Assembly: GCA_014529385.2 (NCBI GenBank) | Contig: CM043964.1 | Coordinates: 132,776,420 to 132,840,419 of the forward strand | Reading direction: 5' to 3' | Source: Adiantum capillus-veneris | Taxonomy: Eukaryota; Streptophyta; Polypodiopsida; Polypodiales; Pteridaceae | Length of the DNA stretch: 64,000 bases | Part shown: piece after piece, positions 1 to 11,120 of the stretch | Numbering within the stretch: position 1 is the stretch's first letter | Layout: each line of letters starts with the position of its first letter | The notes under the pieces: generated by a model | What the model saw: only the letters and a program-made list of their open reading frames with translations | What the model was told of the DNA's origin: nothing | The model's database searches: none | Position numbers and translations under genes: made by a program

Positions 1-243
1 TCCTCTTCTTGAGCTTGGGAAAATCGATAAGGAGGTTTATTAGGGGATGAGCTCCCAAGTAGAAGCTCTATTTTATGGTCATCATCCCCTCATTTTGGAG
101 GTAGCTCTCTAGGGATGTCATTGATGAAAACATCTTGGAATCTATTTAGGAAATCAGACAACTTTAATTCCTCTTGATTCCATTTCTATTTAGTAAAACA
201 TTAGAATCATCTATGGACTCTTTAACAAAAATGATGTACGAGG
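1..243 (-). pseudogene. Chromovirus (family C) pol fragment, start of reverse transcriptase
   Basis: Read on the minus strand, this stretch matches base by base, with scattered changes, the protease-RT junction of the minus-strand chromovirus at about 56990-57230. That includes the segment just before the RT that encodes a DDHPIELLPG-like string there. It is cut at the window edge on one side and by the LTR of copy A at 244 on the other, so it is a remnant of the target in which copy A landed. The frame is not kept open. It is a dead fragment of a plant Ty3/gypsy element. Confidence 0.8.
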
Positions 244-2862
244 TGATATCCATTTTTTGACTATCCAAAATTTCCATAGTGAGCTACCTCACTCTATCAA
301 AATCACTCAAACACTATGGATGTCCTCACCCTTTCACTGTACATAGGCGTGTGTGAGCTAGGGGACTTTCCCCTGTCTCCTTAAAACCTATAACTAGCTA
401 GTCATTGGGCTAGTTGAACTAAATAAATAAATAAAAACAAGAAAAAAAAAATATTATGACATGTTTGTGTGCGGATATTGTATTGTATATAGGACCTAAA
501 TATATGAATTTTTTATTATAATTATTTTGGTATCTATTTAAATATTTATACCTAAATGTGTGTTATTTACCTAAGTATGTTATATACATTGATTCATCAT
601 TACCGTAATTCTCTTACCATTATACATAATCTTTATTTTATAATAGATATTCTCATGAAAGCCTCTCTATCACAAAAATACCTTCTACCTTACTAAGTTA
701 CCATTTTTTCCCATGTATTTTTATTTACTTCTTGTAAATAGTCCTAAATCAATAAAAACAAATGAGGGCCCTCTCATTTGATTTCGTATATTTTTATATA
801 TTTTTCTTAATATGTATATACAATTGACACTATTTTAGATTCCATGAATTGTTTATATATTAACCTATTTTTTACCATCATATCCATATATCATATTTGT
901 GAAGAATCCTAATCCATGCATATTTTTAGGCCATCAAGAATATTTTATGTCATGCTCTCATGCAAGGAGGGTCTCACTCTTGGAGGATTATCCAAATTCA
1001 ACAAAAGGGGGGGTACTGAAGACTTTTGTAGGAAGAAAAACAGGCATTTTGGTGGGAGTTTTGGCGTCCACCTCCACTCAAAATTTTAGAAAGTGATCAA
1101 AAGATAAAATTAAGCTCACATCTAAATAATTACCTCAAATATTTTTATAATTTTTAGGGTTTCCACGAGTGAGTTATGATTTTTTTGGTGGACCCTAGTT
1201 TGCCCATTGTTTTCTCACAAGTCGTCCTAGTCTTCTCTCACCTTCCTTTACACACACACACACCCATACACACACTCATTTCTCTCTATCCCTCCCTCAA
1301 ATCTATACCTTCCAAGGTTTCTCTCATGATCTTCACCATTAACCTCTCCTCTCACCTCCATAGCTCTCATATGAACTCTACATGTACATAGACGAACTCT
1401 ATGCCTCTCTCTATTACCTCTAAGTTACAATTCTTTCTTACCTCTTATCTATATACATCAAATTCATCATGTAAAACCATACTTAATATCTACTAATTGG
1501 GGATTCTCCTCAACCAACATTTGCATTTTGATCGTGGTGATTCAACCTTGGTGACGACGACGTAAGAAGAGAAGAAGAAGAATAGGATTGAGAGTCATTT
1601 TTGAGAAACAATAGAAGTAAGTCCAAAACTTCTTCAAAGCTTCACCATCGTAAGGATTCCCTCACTTCATTTACCCATCTTTCTTCAACCATCTCATTCT
1701 ACCCATTGTAAATATATCATTAACTTTTTAGTGATTTCTAACACTAACCACTAACCTACTAATGCAAATTATCTATTGACTTAACCTTAAAAGAAACCTC
1801 ACCTCAAAAAATGTACATAGTAAAATCTCTCTCTCTCTCTCTCCTTCCTTTCTTAACTCTCCAATTTCACCCTATCTACCATCAATAATTTATTTCTCTT
1901 TAGCCCAAATCCATCAATTAGACAAAGAAGACCTACAATGTTTTGATATTCAAAAGAAATCCTAATTTTGATTTGATTAACGCATAAATTACATTATCAA
2001 TAACCTAAACGAGGGGTCTCCAACCTATAAATGGGTCCCTCTCCTTCTTGTAAATAATCCCCAAGATCTCACATAGCACCCCAACACTATAGGCATGAGG
2101 AGAGACTTAGGTGTAGCAACCACTTTGTGAGCCTCACACTTGGCGTGAGAGAAGATTTGGTGGTACACATAGCATTAAATTCTAAAATCTTAAAACCAAT
2201 ATTATATATGATTTTCCATTTTCAACAATTTGAAGTTTTGGTGCTTCAAAAGAATGTCTTGGTTCTAGAATCGTCATCATTTCACTTGTGATGTGTGGTT
2301 TAGTGAATGCAAGGTGACTTTTATCTTTTAAGTTCAACCATTTGAGCTTGTTTGACAAAGTGGCTAGTGTGTTTTCATTGCCAAGTTTCCTGTTCATTGT
2401 AAGAGGGTTTTGTGGTGAGAGGCTTCCCACACTCTAAGACAATGGATGTGTGATAGAAATGTTTACCATTCACTTATTGTTGGTTTAGTTTATGGAAGGT
2501 CCGTTGTAATAGTGTGATAGTAAACAACCATACCTTGCAAGTTGTCAATCATGTATCTACACAAACTCCACTCCTCTTTCTCTCTCTCTTCCCTTTGCTC
2601 TAGCTCTCTCTTGCACCATTTGGTGTGTGTTATGATGTGAGATTCTTTGTTAGTGTTTTTTTGCACCTCATCTTGGTCGTGACAAAGTCTCTTTGTGTCC
2701 TACTTCGCATCCCATAACTAGGTGGTTCCCCTTCACTTGTTGGATCTGGGTTTTTTGTTGTTTTCTCTTGCTTGTGGTTGCCTCGTCCCCAGCTGAGCAG
2801 CACCAGATCCTTGAGGGGTGTTTAGAGGTTGCCTCTCTTGTGGCCCACCCCGTATCACCTCA
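244..2862 (+). repeat. LTR of copy A
   Basis: It starts TGATATCC and ends CCTCA, aligning end to end with the LTRs at 6195-8952 and 15581-18229 (TGATAGCC...TTCA). It carries the same internal landmarks: a short CT tract near 1829, GT-rich stretches, and a GAGCAGCA block near 2797. It is flanked on the left by chromovirus pol and on the right by GTTTTGGTTCCCCCACT, the equivalent of the primer-site region of copy B. Promoter and polyadenylation signals must lie in it but were not individually recognised. Confidence 0.85.
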
Positions 2863-3231
2863 GTTTTGGTTCCCCCACTAAGGAGGACTTGGTGTCTATC
2901 GTTGTGTTGCTGTCTCATATTGCATGAATGTTTAGCTTTTAGCATAATCAAGTAGGTTGCATGAATCACAAAAACTTGTATGACCCATTTTGTTCACATT
3001 GCAAGGCAAAAGGTGCATATCATTGTTAGTACTAAATTACAATTTCATTGAGTAATTTGTAGCTTTTTGGGCCCTCTCAGGTTAGCCGAGATAAATGCTT
3101 AAGTAAATCTTTTTATTTTGCCTCTCACTAGGTATGACCTTAGTTTGAACATCTATATTTTTTGTTTTACTTTATGCATTAGGTCATGCATAGACCATGG
3201 ATAAGGGCACAAGAATAGAGGTTTTTCCCTT

Positions 3232-3560
3232 TCATTTCACTCCACACCATTAGGAAGAGAATGGGGTGTAGGAGGGCCTCTTTATTTTTTCCGTGAGCTT
3301 ATAAAGGTGATCAACATTTTGACAAATAGGTGTACGCCATGTGTGCAAGAATGGTGGGTGTGTAAGAGATTTGTAAGGGTGGTCAAAGGATGCACTTTTT
3401 CCCCATTCACTCCACACCTTGAGAAAATGGGGTGTAGGAGGGCCTCTTATTTTTTTCCGTGATTTTGGTGATTCAACATTTTGACAAATTGGTGTAACAA
3501 TGTGTGCAAGATGGGTGGTGTGTAAGATTTTAGGGTGTCATAAGGGCACTTTTTCTCCCC
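3232..3560 (+). repeat. Tandem duplication of element end plus flanking DNA
   Basis: Two imperfect copies start at about 3232 and 3404. Each begins with CATT(T)CACTCCACACC, which is leader sequence outside the inverted-repeat element, followed by GA..AATGGGGTGTAGGAGGG, which is its left terminus, and about 130 bp of interior. The duplication therefore spans the insertion junction and happened after insertion. Confidence 0.75.
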
Positions 3561-3848
3561 AAAAAGAAAGTGATGGGTTTTGTAATAACCTCTATAACAA
3601 TTTAGATTGTTGAATCAGATATTCTAATCTACGCGTTGAGCTTTTTCCATAGATATGCTACATAATATGGTTTTACACGTTAGATTTTAAATTCCATTTT
3701 GGGGGGAAACTTTGAATTCAAATAAACTAGCCGTTTTGCATGTTTGAATTCAAAAGTTGTCCTTTGATTACTTTCTTAATACTAAAGGTTTGATTTCCTT
3801 AAAGTTTCAAATAAAGAGGCCCTTCTAGACCCCATTCTCTTCGTAATG
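3253..3848. mobile_element. Small non-autonomous inverted-repeat element inside copy A
   Basis: Copy B reads ...CTCCACACATTAGAATAAA without interruption (around 9310), while copy A has 596 extra bases at this spot. The ends are inverted repeats of about 33 bp: GGAAGAGAATGGGG at the left and, read inversely, CGAAGAGAATGGGG at the right, both continuing to a GGGCCTCTTTAT string. Direct CATTA copies flank it (3248-3252 and 3849-3853). CATTA also occurs inverted just inside the right end, so the exact end and the true target duplication are ambiguous. There is no coding capacity. The superfamily is not assigned. Confidence 0.75.
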
Positions 3849-4039
3849 CATTAGAATAAATGTTGCAATTAGTAGAAAGATCTATTTTTAGTAGTGTATG
3901 GTGTTCATGTTTGATGCTCAAAGAGTAGGAGAAATTCTCATGTCACCAAACCCTATCATTCTACCTCTTGTTGACTATCATAGATAATTTGATGTGCATA
4001 TTCTTATTTTGTTGTAGAATAGATGCAATTTAGAAAAAC

Positions 4040-4235
4040 ATCCAAATGTCAGGATATCCTCTCTTTTTTGGAGAACTTGGCGAGGATGCCGAGTTATTTT
4101 TAGCAAATTTCAAAATGGCTTGCCACATAAAAAGGGTGATAGGAGATGAGGAATGATTAAAAATGTTTAAAGTGGTTCTTAGGAAAGATGATAGCACTTG
4201 GTTTGACTCTCTATCTTAGGAAGTTAAGGGAAACA
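4040..4235 (+). pseudogene. gag fragment of copy A
   Basis: It matches gag of copy B from about residue 15 (SGYPLFFGEPGEDAEL there) for roughly 65 codons. In-frame stops are present (for example TGA near 4154 and TAG near 4218), and the match ends abruptly. The capsid and zinc-knuckle regions are missing. It cannot make a functional protein. Confidence 0.8.
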
Positions 4236-5092
4236 AGTCTAACCACGCACTAAGCAATTTTTTCTGAGCAAAGACAAACCCAAGCAAGTGTTTATATGCA
4301 ATATAGTAAATTTTATCATCAACAAAATATTTATTGTTTGTTATATATTGATGCACTACAACAAAAATATTTTTCAATGGATAGACTACCTCCTAAATTC
4401 CAAAAGATCAAAGTTTAGTTTTTTTAAAAGTAACACAATATTTGAAAATATTATCTTCTGGCTCAATCTCTATTTATCTAACTGTAGTCTCCTCTGCTTC
4501 TACTCTTCTTTGGCTTGGATTTTTCTCGCTTGGTCTTCACATGTTTGAGCGTGAAGTAAGATTGACAGACTAATAAGAGCTCTAAACCTTTACTTAATGT
4601 TTATGTTATCCTATGTTTCTGTTCGTAAGGTAAGCGGTCCCTTGTGTAGTACTTTGGTTCTTGATTGTCATTTATACTTTAGAGCATGTGCATCCTTCTT
4701 CCTCTTAGCCACCTCAATCTGATAGCAATTTATTGCACCTCATTAGTTCATTTATACACCAATCATCCCTTCCATGTTGTCTTGCCCTGTCCATATTACA
4801 AGGTTGTGATCTTCATACAAGGGCACCCTTTTTATACAACACATGTCCAACAAACACCATAAATTTTGAAGGACTTCTTTTGTTACAATAAAATCATGTT
4901 TTTATTTAATTGACCAGTATATGCCCTTTTTAATCAATTCACAAAAACAACAATCAAAATTAATAGAGATCTATGCCTGAAATTTTCTAGAAAGACATCA
5001 TCATAATTGAAAAAAATTAGTCGGAAACAAATAAAGTTTTAAAGATATTTTTACCATACAATGTGACAACTTAAAAGCTTCAATTGAACAAC
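4236..5092. other. AT-rich stretch with no recognised gene
   Basis: This segment follows the breakpoint of copy A. It contains only short random open frames and no repeat shared with other parts of the window that I could find. Confidence 0.5.
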
Positions 5093-5470
5093 TTATTTCA
5101 CAAATATTGAAGATGCTTCTCCTTTCCATTTTGAATCATTGTTTGAAAAAATATGATAGATGTGAGGAAGGTCATAGCATCTACCACACAATGGCACATC
5201 CTTGTCTGAATATTCTTTACATCTTTGGTCATGTGGAATATTCATGACGCCACCAATTATAAGAGGTGAATTCAGCTCCAATCTATGAGGATCAAAGCCA
5301 TGCCATACCCTACAAGGTGGTACTAGAGCCTTCTTCAAATCTAGAATGATAGTTTCAACGAGAGGAAAGGTCGTTGTAGTGACTTTGCATAGTAATTTGT
5401 TTGCAGTAAATTCTGTCTGTTTTGAGCTTGTGTCTGCTCGAGATAAGGTGGTATCCATCAGAAAGAACAA
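5093..5470 (-). other. Unidentified 125-codon open frame
   Basis: An open minus-strand frame of 125 codons starts within the flank of a CT microsatellite. Its interior has mixed composition with VPPCRVWHGFDPH and DVPLCGRCYDLPHI strings, the kind of Cys/His/aromatic-rich sequence expected of a real exon rather than a chance frame. I do not recognise the family. There is no neighbouring exon with obvious splice sites. It may be a captured or decayed host exon, or chance. Confidence 0.3.
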
Positions 5471-5489
5471 TGCTAAGTGAGAGAAGATG

Positions 5490-5491
<2 letters not shown>

Positions 5492-5561
<70 letters not shown>
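5492..5561. repeat. (CT)n microsatellite, about 70 bp
   Basis: Uninterrupted CT dinucleotides. The apparent open frames across it (poly Leu-Ser, poly Glu-Arg) are artefacts of the repeat. Confidence 0.97.
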
Positions 5562-5564
<3 letters not shown>

Positions 5565-5869
5565 CAAGAGGATAGAAGATCCTTGGAACACCAGTACTTT
5601 TCAAGTCATAACCAAAACTCCTATTAACTATTTCAGTATTTAGATCTCCACTTACACTTTTAATTGGTATGGTTCTTTCAATCATTCAGATTGTCTTGCT
5701 AGAAAGTGGATATTTATAGCATGACTCCATCAATGTTGATGACTAGCCTGTCATACAAATAAAAAAGAAGCTAAACTATAAACTATGATATAATTTCTCG
5801 ACCTAAAACACCAGTCAACAGATAGCATGTGCATGTTTTTTTCCCCAAAACAACAATTTAAGTCTTCTG

Positions 5870-6194
5870 GTGAAAATTGACTTAGACAAAGCAGACAGCC
5901 CCATCAAGCCAGACTTTTAGCATGGTTAATAATCAAGCCACTTGCAAGATAGTGAGACAAGCCGTAAAATTCTCCATTGCATGTACATCATTACTCACGA
6001 TTGCATTGTTATGATCAACAAACTTTTGGAGGCGCATTTGCTTCATAGAGCCAGATACGTCTATGGCAGTGAGTTTTCCCTACTACATAACATCTTTAAC
6101 AAGCCAATCCAAGGCATCAGATGAGATAGCATAGACCAAAGGAGAAAGTGGGCACCCTTGTCTTATGGGATTTATGCAATGGAATAACACCTGT
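5870..6194 (-). pseudogene. LINE (L1-type) reverse transcriptase, downstream half
   Basis: Reading the minus strand gives RQGCPLSPLVYAI, the conserved block after the palm of plant L1 reverse transcriptases (R-Q-G-D/C-P-L-S-P). It continues to FVDHNNAIVSN, a degenerate version of the F-A-D-D catalytic block, then ASGLIINHAKS, which fits the usual SGL-x-I-N-x-x-K-S. Frameshifts are needed between blocks. The reading frame continues on the far side of the 12 kb Tat element at 18230-18450, so this gene was the insertion target. The second catalytic aspartate is replaced (FVDH), so it is dead. Confidence 0.85.
6191..6194. other. Left target-site duplication (CTGT) of copy B
   Basis: CTGT lies immediately before the LTR start TGATAG. 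The same four bases follow the right LTR at 18230-18233. Removing the element and one CTGT restores a continuous LINE frame (VNGTLTGVI) across the join, which independently supports these boundaries. Confidence 0.85.
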
Positions 6195-7763
6195 TGATAG
6201 CCGTTTTCAGCTCTCCGTAATTGCCATAGTGAGTTACCTCACCTACCAAAATCACCTAAACACTGTGGCTATTCTTACCTTTTCATTGTACATAGGGTGT
6301 GAGTTAGGGGGCTTTTCCCATATCTTTATAAAACCCTCAGCTAGCTAGTCACTAGGTTAGTTGAGCCAAAAAATTTAATAAAATAAAAAAAATAAAAAAA
6401 ATTATAGCCCATTTATCTGTATATATTTAATTGTACATAGCGCTTAAATATACAAAATTTTCATAATTATTTTGGTATTTATTTAAATATTTCTCCCTAG
6501 GTATGTGTTATTTTCCTATGTATGCTATGTACATTGATTCACAATTACCATAATCTTTCTTACCTATGTATTCTATAAAAAATTATTTCATGCAATCTTC
6601 TCTTGTTTTTGGGCGAGAATCCACTTCAAGGAAAAACCTCAAAAATACCTTTCACCATCAGTATTTGCCTTTCACTAAATTCCTATTTCCTAGAGGTATT
6701 TTTTCTTATCTCTTGTAAATAAATATACTTCAAAAAAACAAATGAGGGTCCTCTTTTTTTCATTTTATATTTATATATAGGTGACACTATTCTAAATCTC
6801 ACGAATTGTTTATACACTAACCTATTTTTTTCATCATATCCATATATTATATCTATGCATAATCCATACCCTATGCATATTTTCAAACCCCTAATAATAA
6901 ATTAGGTGATTCTCTCATGCGAGGAGGGGCTCACCTTTGGAGCAATATGCACATTTAACAAAAAGGGGGCCACTGAAGACGTTTTTGTGAAGAAAAACAG
7001 GTATTTTGATGGGATTTTTTATATCCATATCCACTCCAAATTTGAAATGGTGGTCAAAAGAAAAAATGTGGACCAAGAGCTGAATAATCACCTCAAAAAT
7101 TTTGGTGATTTTTGGAGGCCCCACTGGTGATTTGAGATTTTTTGAGTGGACCCCAGTCTGCCCACTTTTCTCACAAGTAGCCCATAGTCTTCTCTCACCT
7201 CTTTCCACACTTCCACACACACACACACACTTATGCCTCTCAATCCCTCACTCAAACCTGCACCTTTCATGGTTTCTCTCACCTTCTTCATCATTAACCT
7301 CCCCTCTTACTCCCATAGCTCTCATATGAGCTCTCCATGTACCGTTACACCATCTCTATGCCTCTCTATATTACTCCCAAGTACAATTCCGTCTTACCCC
7401 TTCTCTATATACATAAAATTTAGCATGTAAACCATGCTTAATCTCTATAAATTAAGAGATCTCATCAATGGAATTGCCATTTTCATCACGATAATCAACC
7501 TTGGTGGCGGTGTCGTAAAGAAGAGAAGACGAAGAAGAAGATAGATAGTCATTTTGAGAACCTACACAAGTAAGTCAAAACCTTCTTCAAGCTTCACCAT
7601 CACAAGGATTTCCTCACTTCATTCAACCATCCACTCCATTCTACCCATTGTAAATATATCATTAACTTTCTAGTGATTACTAACACTAACCACTAACATA
7701 CTAACACAAAATAGCCATTGACCTAACCATAAAAGACACCTCACCTCAAGACTTGTGCATAGT

Positions 7764-7807
<44 letters not shown>

Positions 7808-8952
7808 AAAAATATACTTTCACCTTATCTACCATCAATAATGCTCTCTTTTGAGCCCACATCCATGACTCAAGCAGACAAAGAAGACCCGCAATGTTTT
7901 GATATTCAAAAAAAATCATAATGCTGATTTGTTAGCTTGTAAATTAGGATTTTCAATAATCTTAATGAGGGGTCTCCAACCTATAAAAGGCCCCTGTCCT
8001 TCTTGGAAAACAACCTCCAATATCTCATATAGCACCCCAATACTCTATTCATGAGGAGAGACTTAGGCGTATGAACCACTTTGTGAGCTTCACTTTTGGT
8101 GTAAGAGAAGCTTTCAAGCTACACATTGCAAGTGAGAGAGCATAAGTTCAAAAATCTCAAAACCACTATTGTATATGCTCCTCCATCATCAATAAATTGA
8201 GGTTTGGTGCATCAAAGGCGTGATTCGACCTTCAAATCTTCGTCTTTCCATTTGTGCAATACGGTTTGGTGAATTCAAGGTGACTCGTGTATATTGAGTT
8301 TCTATCAGTTGACCTTGTTTTAGCAAGTGTTTTAGTGTGTTTGCATTGCCAATTTTGTGTCCATTATTGTGGTGAGAGGTCTCCCACACCCTAAGATACT
8401 GTGTGTGTGTGTGCTGGCAATGTTTAGCATTCATTAAGCATTGAGTTAGTTTTGTACAAGCTCTACGATAGCATCATAACAAGCCATCTCCATTTTGTGT
8501 CCATTATTGTGGTGAGAGGTCTCCCACACCCTAAGACTGTGTGTGTGTGTGTGTGTTGGCAATGTTTAGCATTAGCATTGAGTTAGTTTTGTACAAGCTC
8601 TACAATAGCATCATCACAAGCCATCTCCATTTGCAAGTCACAAATAAGGTATTACGCAAGATCCATTCCTCTCTCTCTCTTCCCTTTGCTCTAGCTCTCT
8701 CTAGTCCATTTTGTGTGTGTCTTGGTGTGAGGTTTGTGTGTGTTTTGTGGTGTATCTTCTTGGTTGTGAAAAAATCTCTCTTGCATCCTAGTTCGCATGC
8801 CATAACTAGGTGGTGCCCCTAACTTGTTTGGGTTTGGTTGTGGGTTTGTTGTTTTGTTGTCCTTGTGGTTGCCCCAGCCCCAATTGAGCAGCATGGGAGC
8901 ATTGAGGGGTGTTTAGAGTCGCCTCTCTTGTTGCCCACGCCGGACCGCTTCA
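6195..8952 (+). repeat. 5' LTR of copy B
   Basis: It begins TGATAGCC and ends CGCTTCA. It differs from the 3' LTR by substitutions, CT-tract length (7765-7805) and a tandem duplication at 8352-8628 that the 3' LTR lacks. The two LTRs were identical when the element inserted, so these are post-insertion changes. Confidence 0.9.
8352..8628 (+). repeat. 140 bp tandem duplication in the 5' LTR
   Basis: Unit 1 (8352-8491) and unit 2 (8492-8628) both start ATTTTGTGTCCATTATTG and end AAGCCATCTCC. They differ mainly in the GT run and a CATTAAG indel. The 3' LTR has a single copy, so the duplication arose after integration. Confidence 0.85.
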
Positions 8953-8975
8953 ATTTTGGTGCCCCCACTGAGAAG
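8953..8975 (+). other. Probable primer binding region of copy B
   Basis: The bases right after the LTR read ATTTTGGTGCCCCCACTGAG. In copy A they read GTTTTGGTTCCCCCACTAAG. Position and conservation fit a tRNA primer site, and the TGG fits pairing with a tRNA CCA end. It is not the initiator-Met site used by the chromovirus and copia elements in this window. I could not assign the tRNA. Confidence 0.55.
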
Positions 8976-9541
8976 GCCTTGTGCATGTTGTTGTGAATAT
9001 TGAGTCTTTAGAGTAATCAAGTAGCTTGCATAAATCACAGAGATTTGTATGACCCGTTTATTCCTATTGCAAGGCAAAAGGTGCATATCATTGTAAGCAC
9101 AAAATTACAATTTCAGCAAGTAATTCATAGAATTTTGGGCCCTCTTAGGTTGGCCGAGATAAATGCTTCAATAAATCCTTTTATGTTGCCTCTCATTAGG
9201 TACAACCTTAGTTTGGATGCCTATATTATTGTTTTGTTTTGAGCATTTAGTCATGCATATACCATGGATAATGGCCCAGGAATAGAGGTTTTCCCCTTCC
9301 ATTTCACTCCACACATTAGAATAAACATTGCAATTAGTAGAAAAATCCATTTTCAACAACGTGTGGTGTTCATGTTTGGTGCCCAAAGAGTAGGAGAAAT
9401 TCTTGAGTCACCAAACCCTGTCATCCTGCCTCTTATTGATTATCATAGGTCATTTGATGTGAATATTTTTATTTTATTGTAGAATAGATTGCAATTTAGA
9501 AACAATTATTGTGTAATTCTTTTTAAGAAAGAAATACAAAA

Positions 9542-10474
9542 ATGTTTTGTCACTTTGAAATTGATTCAATGGAGGCCCAACGCCAAATGTCCGGATATCC
9601 TCTTTTCTTTGGAGAGCCTGGAGAGGATGCAGAACTATGTTTAGCAAATTTCAAGATGTCTTGCCGTATTAAGAGGATAGTAACTGATCAAGAACATGTA
9701 GAAATGTTTGAGGTGGTCCTTAGGAAAGATTCTAGCACTTGGTTTGACTCTTTGCTTGAAGAAGTTAAAGGGAATTACACGGAAGTTGTGAATCATTTCA
9801 AGAGATACTTCTTTGATCCCCAGAACACTCAAAAGCTATGGCAAGACATTGTTTCTCACAAACAAAAATACTTAGACAACTACTACATGTATAAACAAGA
9901 GTTTCTACATCTTTGGGATATATGGGTGAGAAATGTTGCTAACCCTGGTCATGGTGCAGAGTTACTAAAGAAGGAGAGGTTCATAGCCGGTCTCTTTGCC
10001 ACACTCAAGATAAAAGTTGAGGCGGGTGCACCTGCTACCTTTGATGCAGCTGAAACTAGGGTTGTTGAGAAGTATAGGAAATTCAAGTGTCTAAGAGGAG
10101 AGGTTCCAATAGAAGGTCCTATACCTAAGGGAAAATTGAAAGCATCAACATTTAGAGAGATTCCTAAGGTAACAACAGAGGTAATTGAAAAGTTAAATGA
10201 ATCCTTAAGTAACTTGTCAATTTACCTTGCACAAACTGTAGGTCCCAAGGGACAAGCAAAGAAGTCAAAAGAGCAAGAGCCACCACGATCTAGGAGAGTT
10301 TTCCAATGTTGGAATTGTGGAGAGTATGGTCATGGGATGTATAATTGTCCTTGGACCCGTGGGGAGCCAGGGAGACCTAACTTGAATTACCCAATGATGA
10401 ATGCAGGTGAAGGAACTAGTGAACAACCACGGCTTCTACAAAGGCCAAATGGATCAAGACCACCTCCACAATGA
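9542..10474 (+). CDS. gag: gag polyprotein of Tat-type element
   Basis: This is an open frame of 310 codons encoding the structural polyprotein that packages element RNA in cytoplasmic particles. Residues about 25-175 form the capsid region, with a conserved FDPQNTQKLWQDIVSH-like segment and a following WDIWVRNV block. Near residues 258-271 a single CCHC zinc knuckle is intact: CWNCGEYGHGMYNC. The true start could be the second methionine, at MEAQRQM. A TGA at 10472-10474 closes the frame, but homology to a gag-pro linker continues one frame over, so the stop is probably a recent frameshift. The same gag appears as scraps at 4040-4235 and 22505-22895. Confidence 0.85.
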   Translation: MFCHFEIDSMEAQRQMSGYPLFFGEPGEDAELCLANFKMSCRIKRIVTDQEHVEMFEVVLRKDSSTWFDSLLEEVKGNYTEVVNHFKRYFFDPQNTQKLWQDIVSHKQKYLDNYYMYKQEFLHLWDIWVRNVANPGHGAELLKKERFIAGLFATLKIKVEAGAPATFDAAETRVVEKYRKFKCLRGEVPIEGPIPKGKLKASTFREIPKVTTEVIEKLNESLSNLSIYLAQTVGPKGQAKKSKEQEPPRSRRVFQCWNCGEYGHGMYNCPWTRGEPGRPNLNYPMMNAGEGTSEQPRLLQRPNGSRPPPQ

Positions 10475-11120
10475 GGGGAAGGAGTTCCACCTTGCCATAT
10501 CCAAATGTGCATGTGGTAGAGGTGACAAATTTCAATGAGGTGGACATGGAAGCAAATGGCATTAAGCGTGGCAATGGAAAAGGTAAGGAGAAAGAAGGAG
10601 TCACGTCACAAAGTGACCATGGATGAGGAAAGAAGGCAAAGGAGACCAAGGAAACCAAGAGGACTCGACGTCGTATCAACCTCCAAGACTTCCCTCTTGG
10701 ACATGGTATGGCTCCGTACAACTTGTTGGAAGACACGAGAGGTAAGGGTCCTGATATCTCATGGCCTCAATTTCTTGCATTATGCCCACAAGTTAGGAGG
10801 GATCTAGGAGAAAGGTAAAAGAGAGTGTGCTTGTTATTGTAAAAACTGCACAAGCTGAAATGAATGAGGATATTACACCGGTGCTGGACTGTTACATCAA
10901 AGGAAAATTGGTTAGGAAAGGTCTAGTGGATGGGGGTGTACAAATTTGCATCATGACAGAGGGACTCATGCAAAGACTAGGCATGCACATCCATGAGACA
11001 CCTAAAATCAAAGTCATGATGGAAAACAATAGCAAGGCTAGGTGTGTAGGCATTTGTAAAAATGTTTTTGTGGAGGCCTTTGGCATTAAGAAGGCGGTGG
11101 ATTTTTATGTTATGTCGACC
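10474..11120 (+). pseudogene. gag-pro linker and N-terminal half of aspartic protease
   Basis: From 10474 a different frame carries basic linker sequence and then HGMAPYNLLEDTRG, a segment that precedes the protease. At 10827-11120 a retropepsin-like region reads GLVDGGVQICIMTEGL, where the usual D-S-G or D-T-G active-site triad has become DGG. It continues to VDFYVMST, where it is interrupted by the short-TIR element. The protein resumes at 11816 with STKKSGYPFILGRPWLM, the conserved flap-to-end block (ILGRPWL). The protease is inactive because of frameshifts and the insertion. Confidence 0.8.

Larger units (their letters stand above)
244..4235 (+). mobile_element. Truncated Tat-type Ty3/gypsy element, copy A
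   Basis: This is the same family as the full-length element at 6195-18229. It runs from an LTR (244-2862) through a primer-site-like sequence and leader to the first part of gag. Homology stops near 4235, in the gag region where copy B reads GNYTEVV. Nothing 3' of that point survives here, so no second LTR or target duplication can be checked. A separate inverted-repeat element (3253-3848) sits in its leader. Confidence 0.85.

Noticed and set aside
9641-9832. Minus-strand frame within gag
   Set aside because: It is a shadow of the plus-strand gag codons, with no homology. Similar shadows occur throughout the pol regions.
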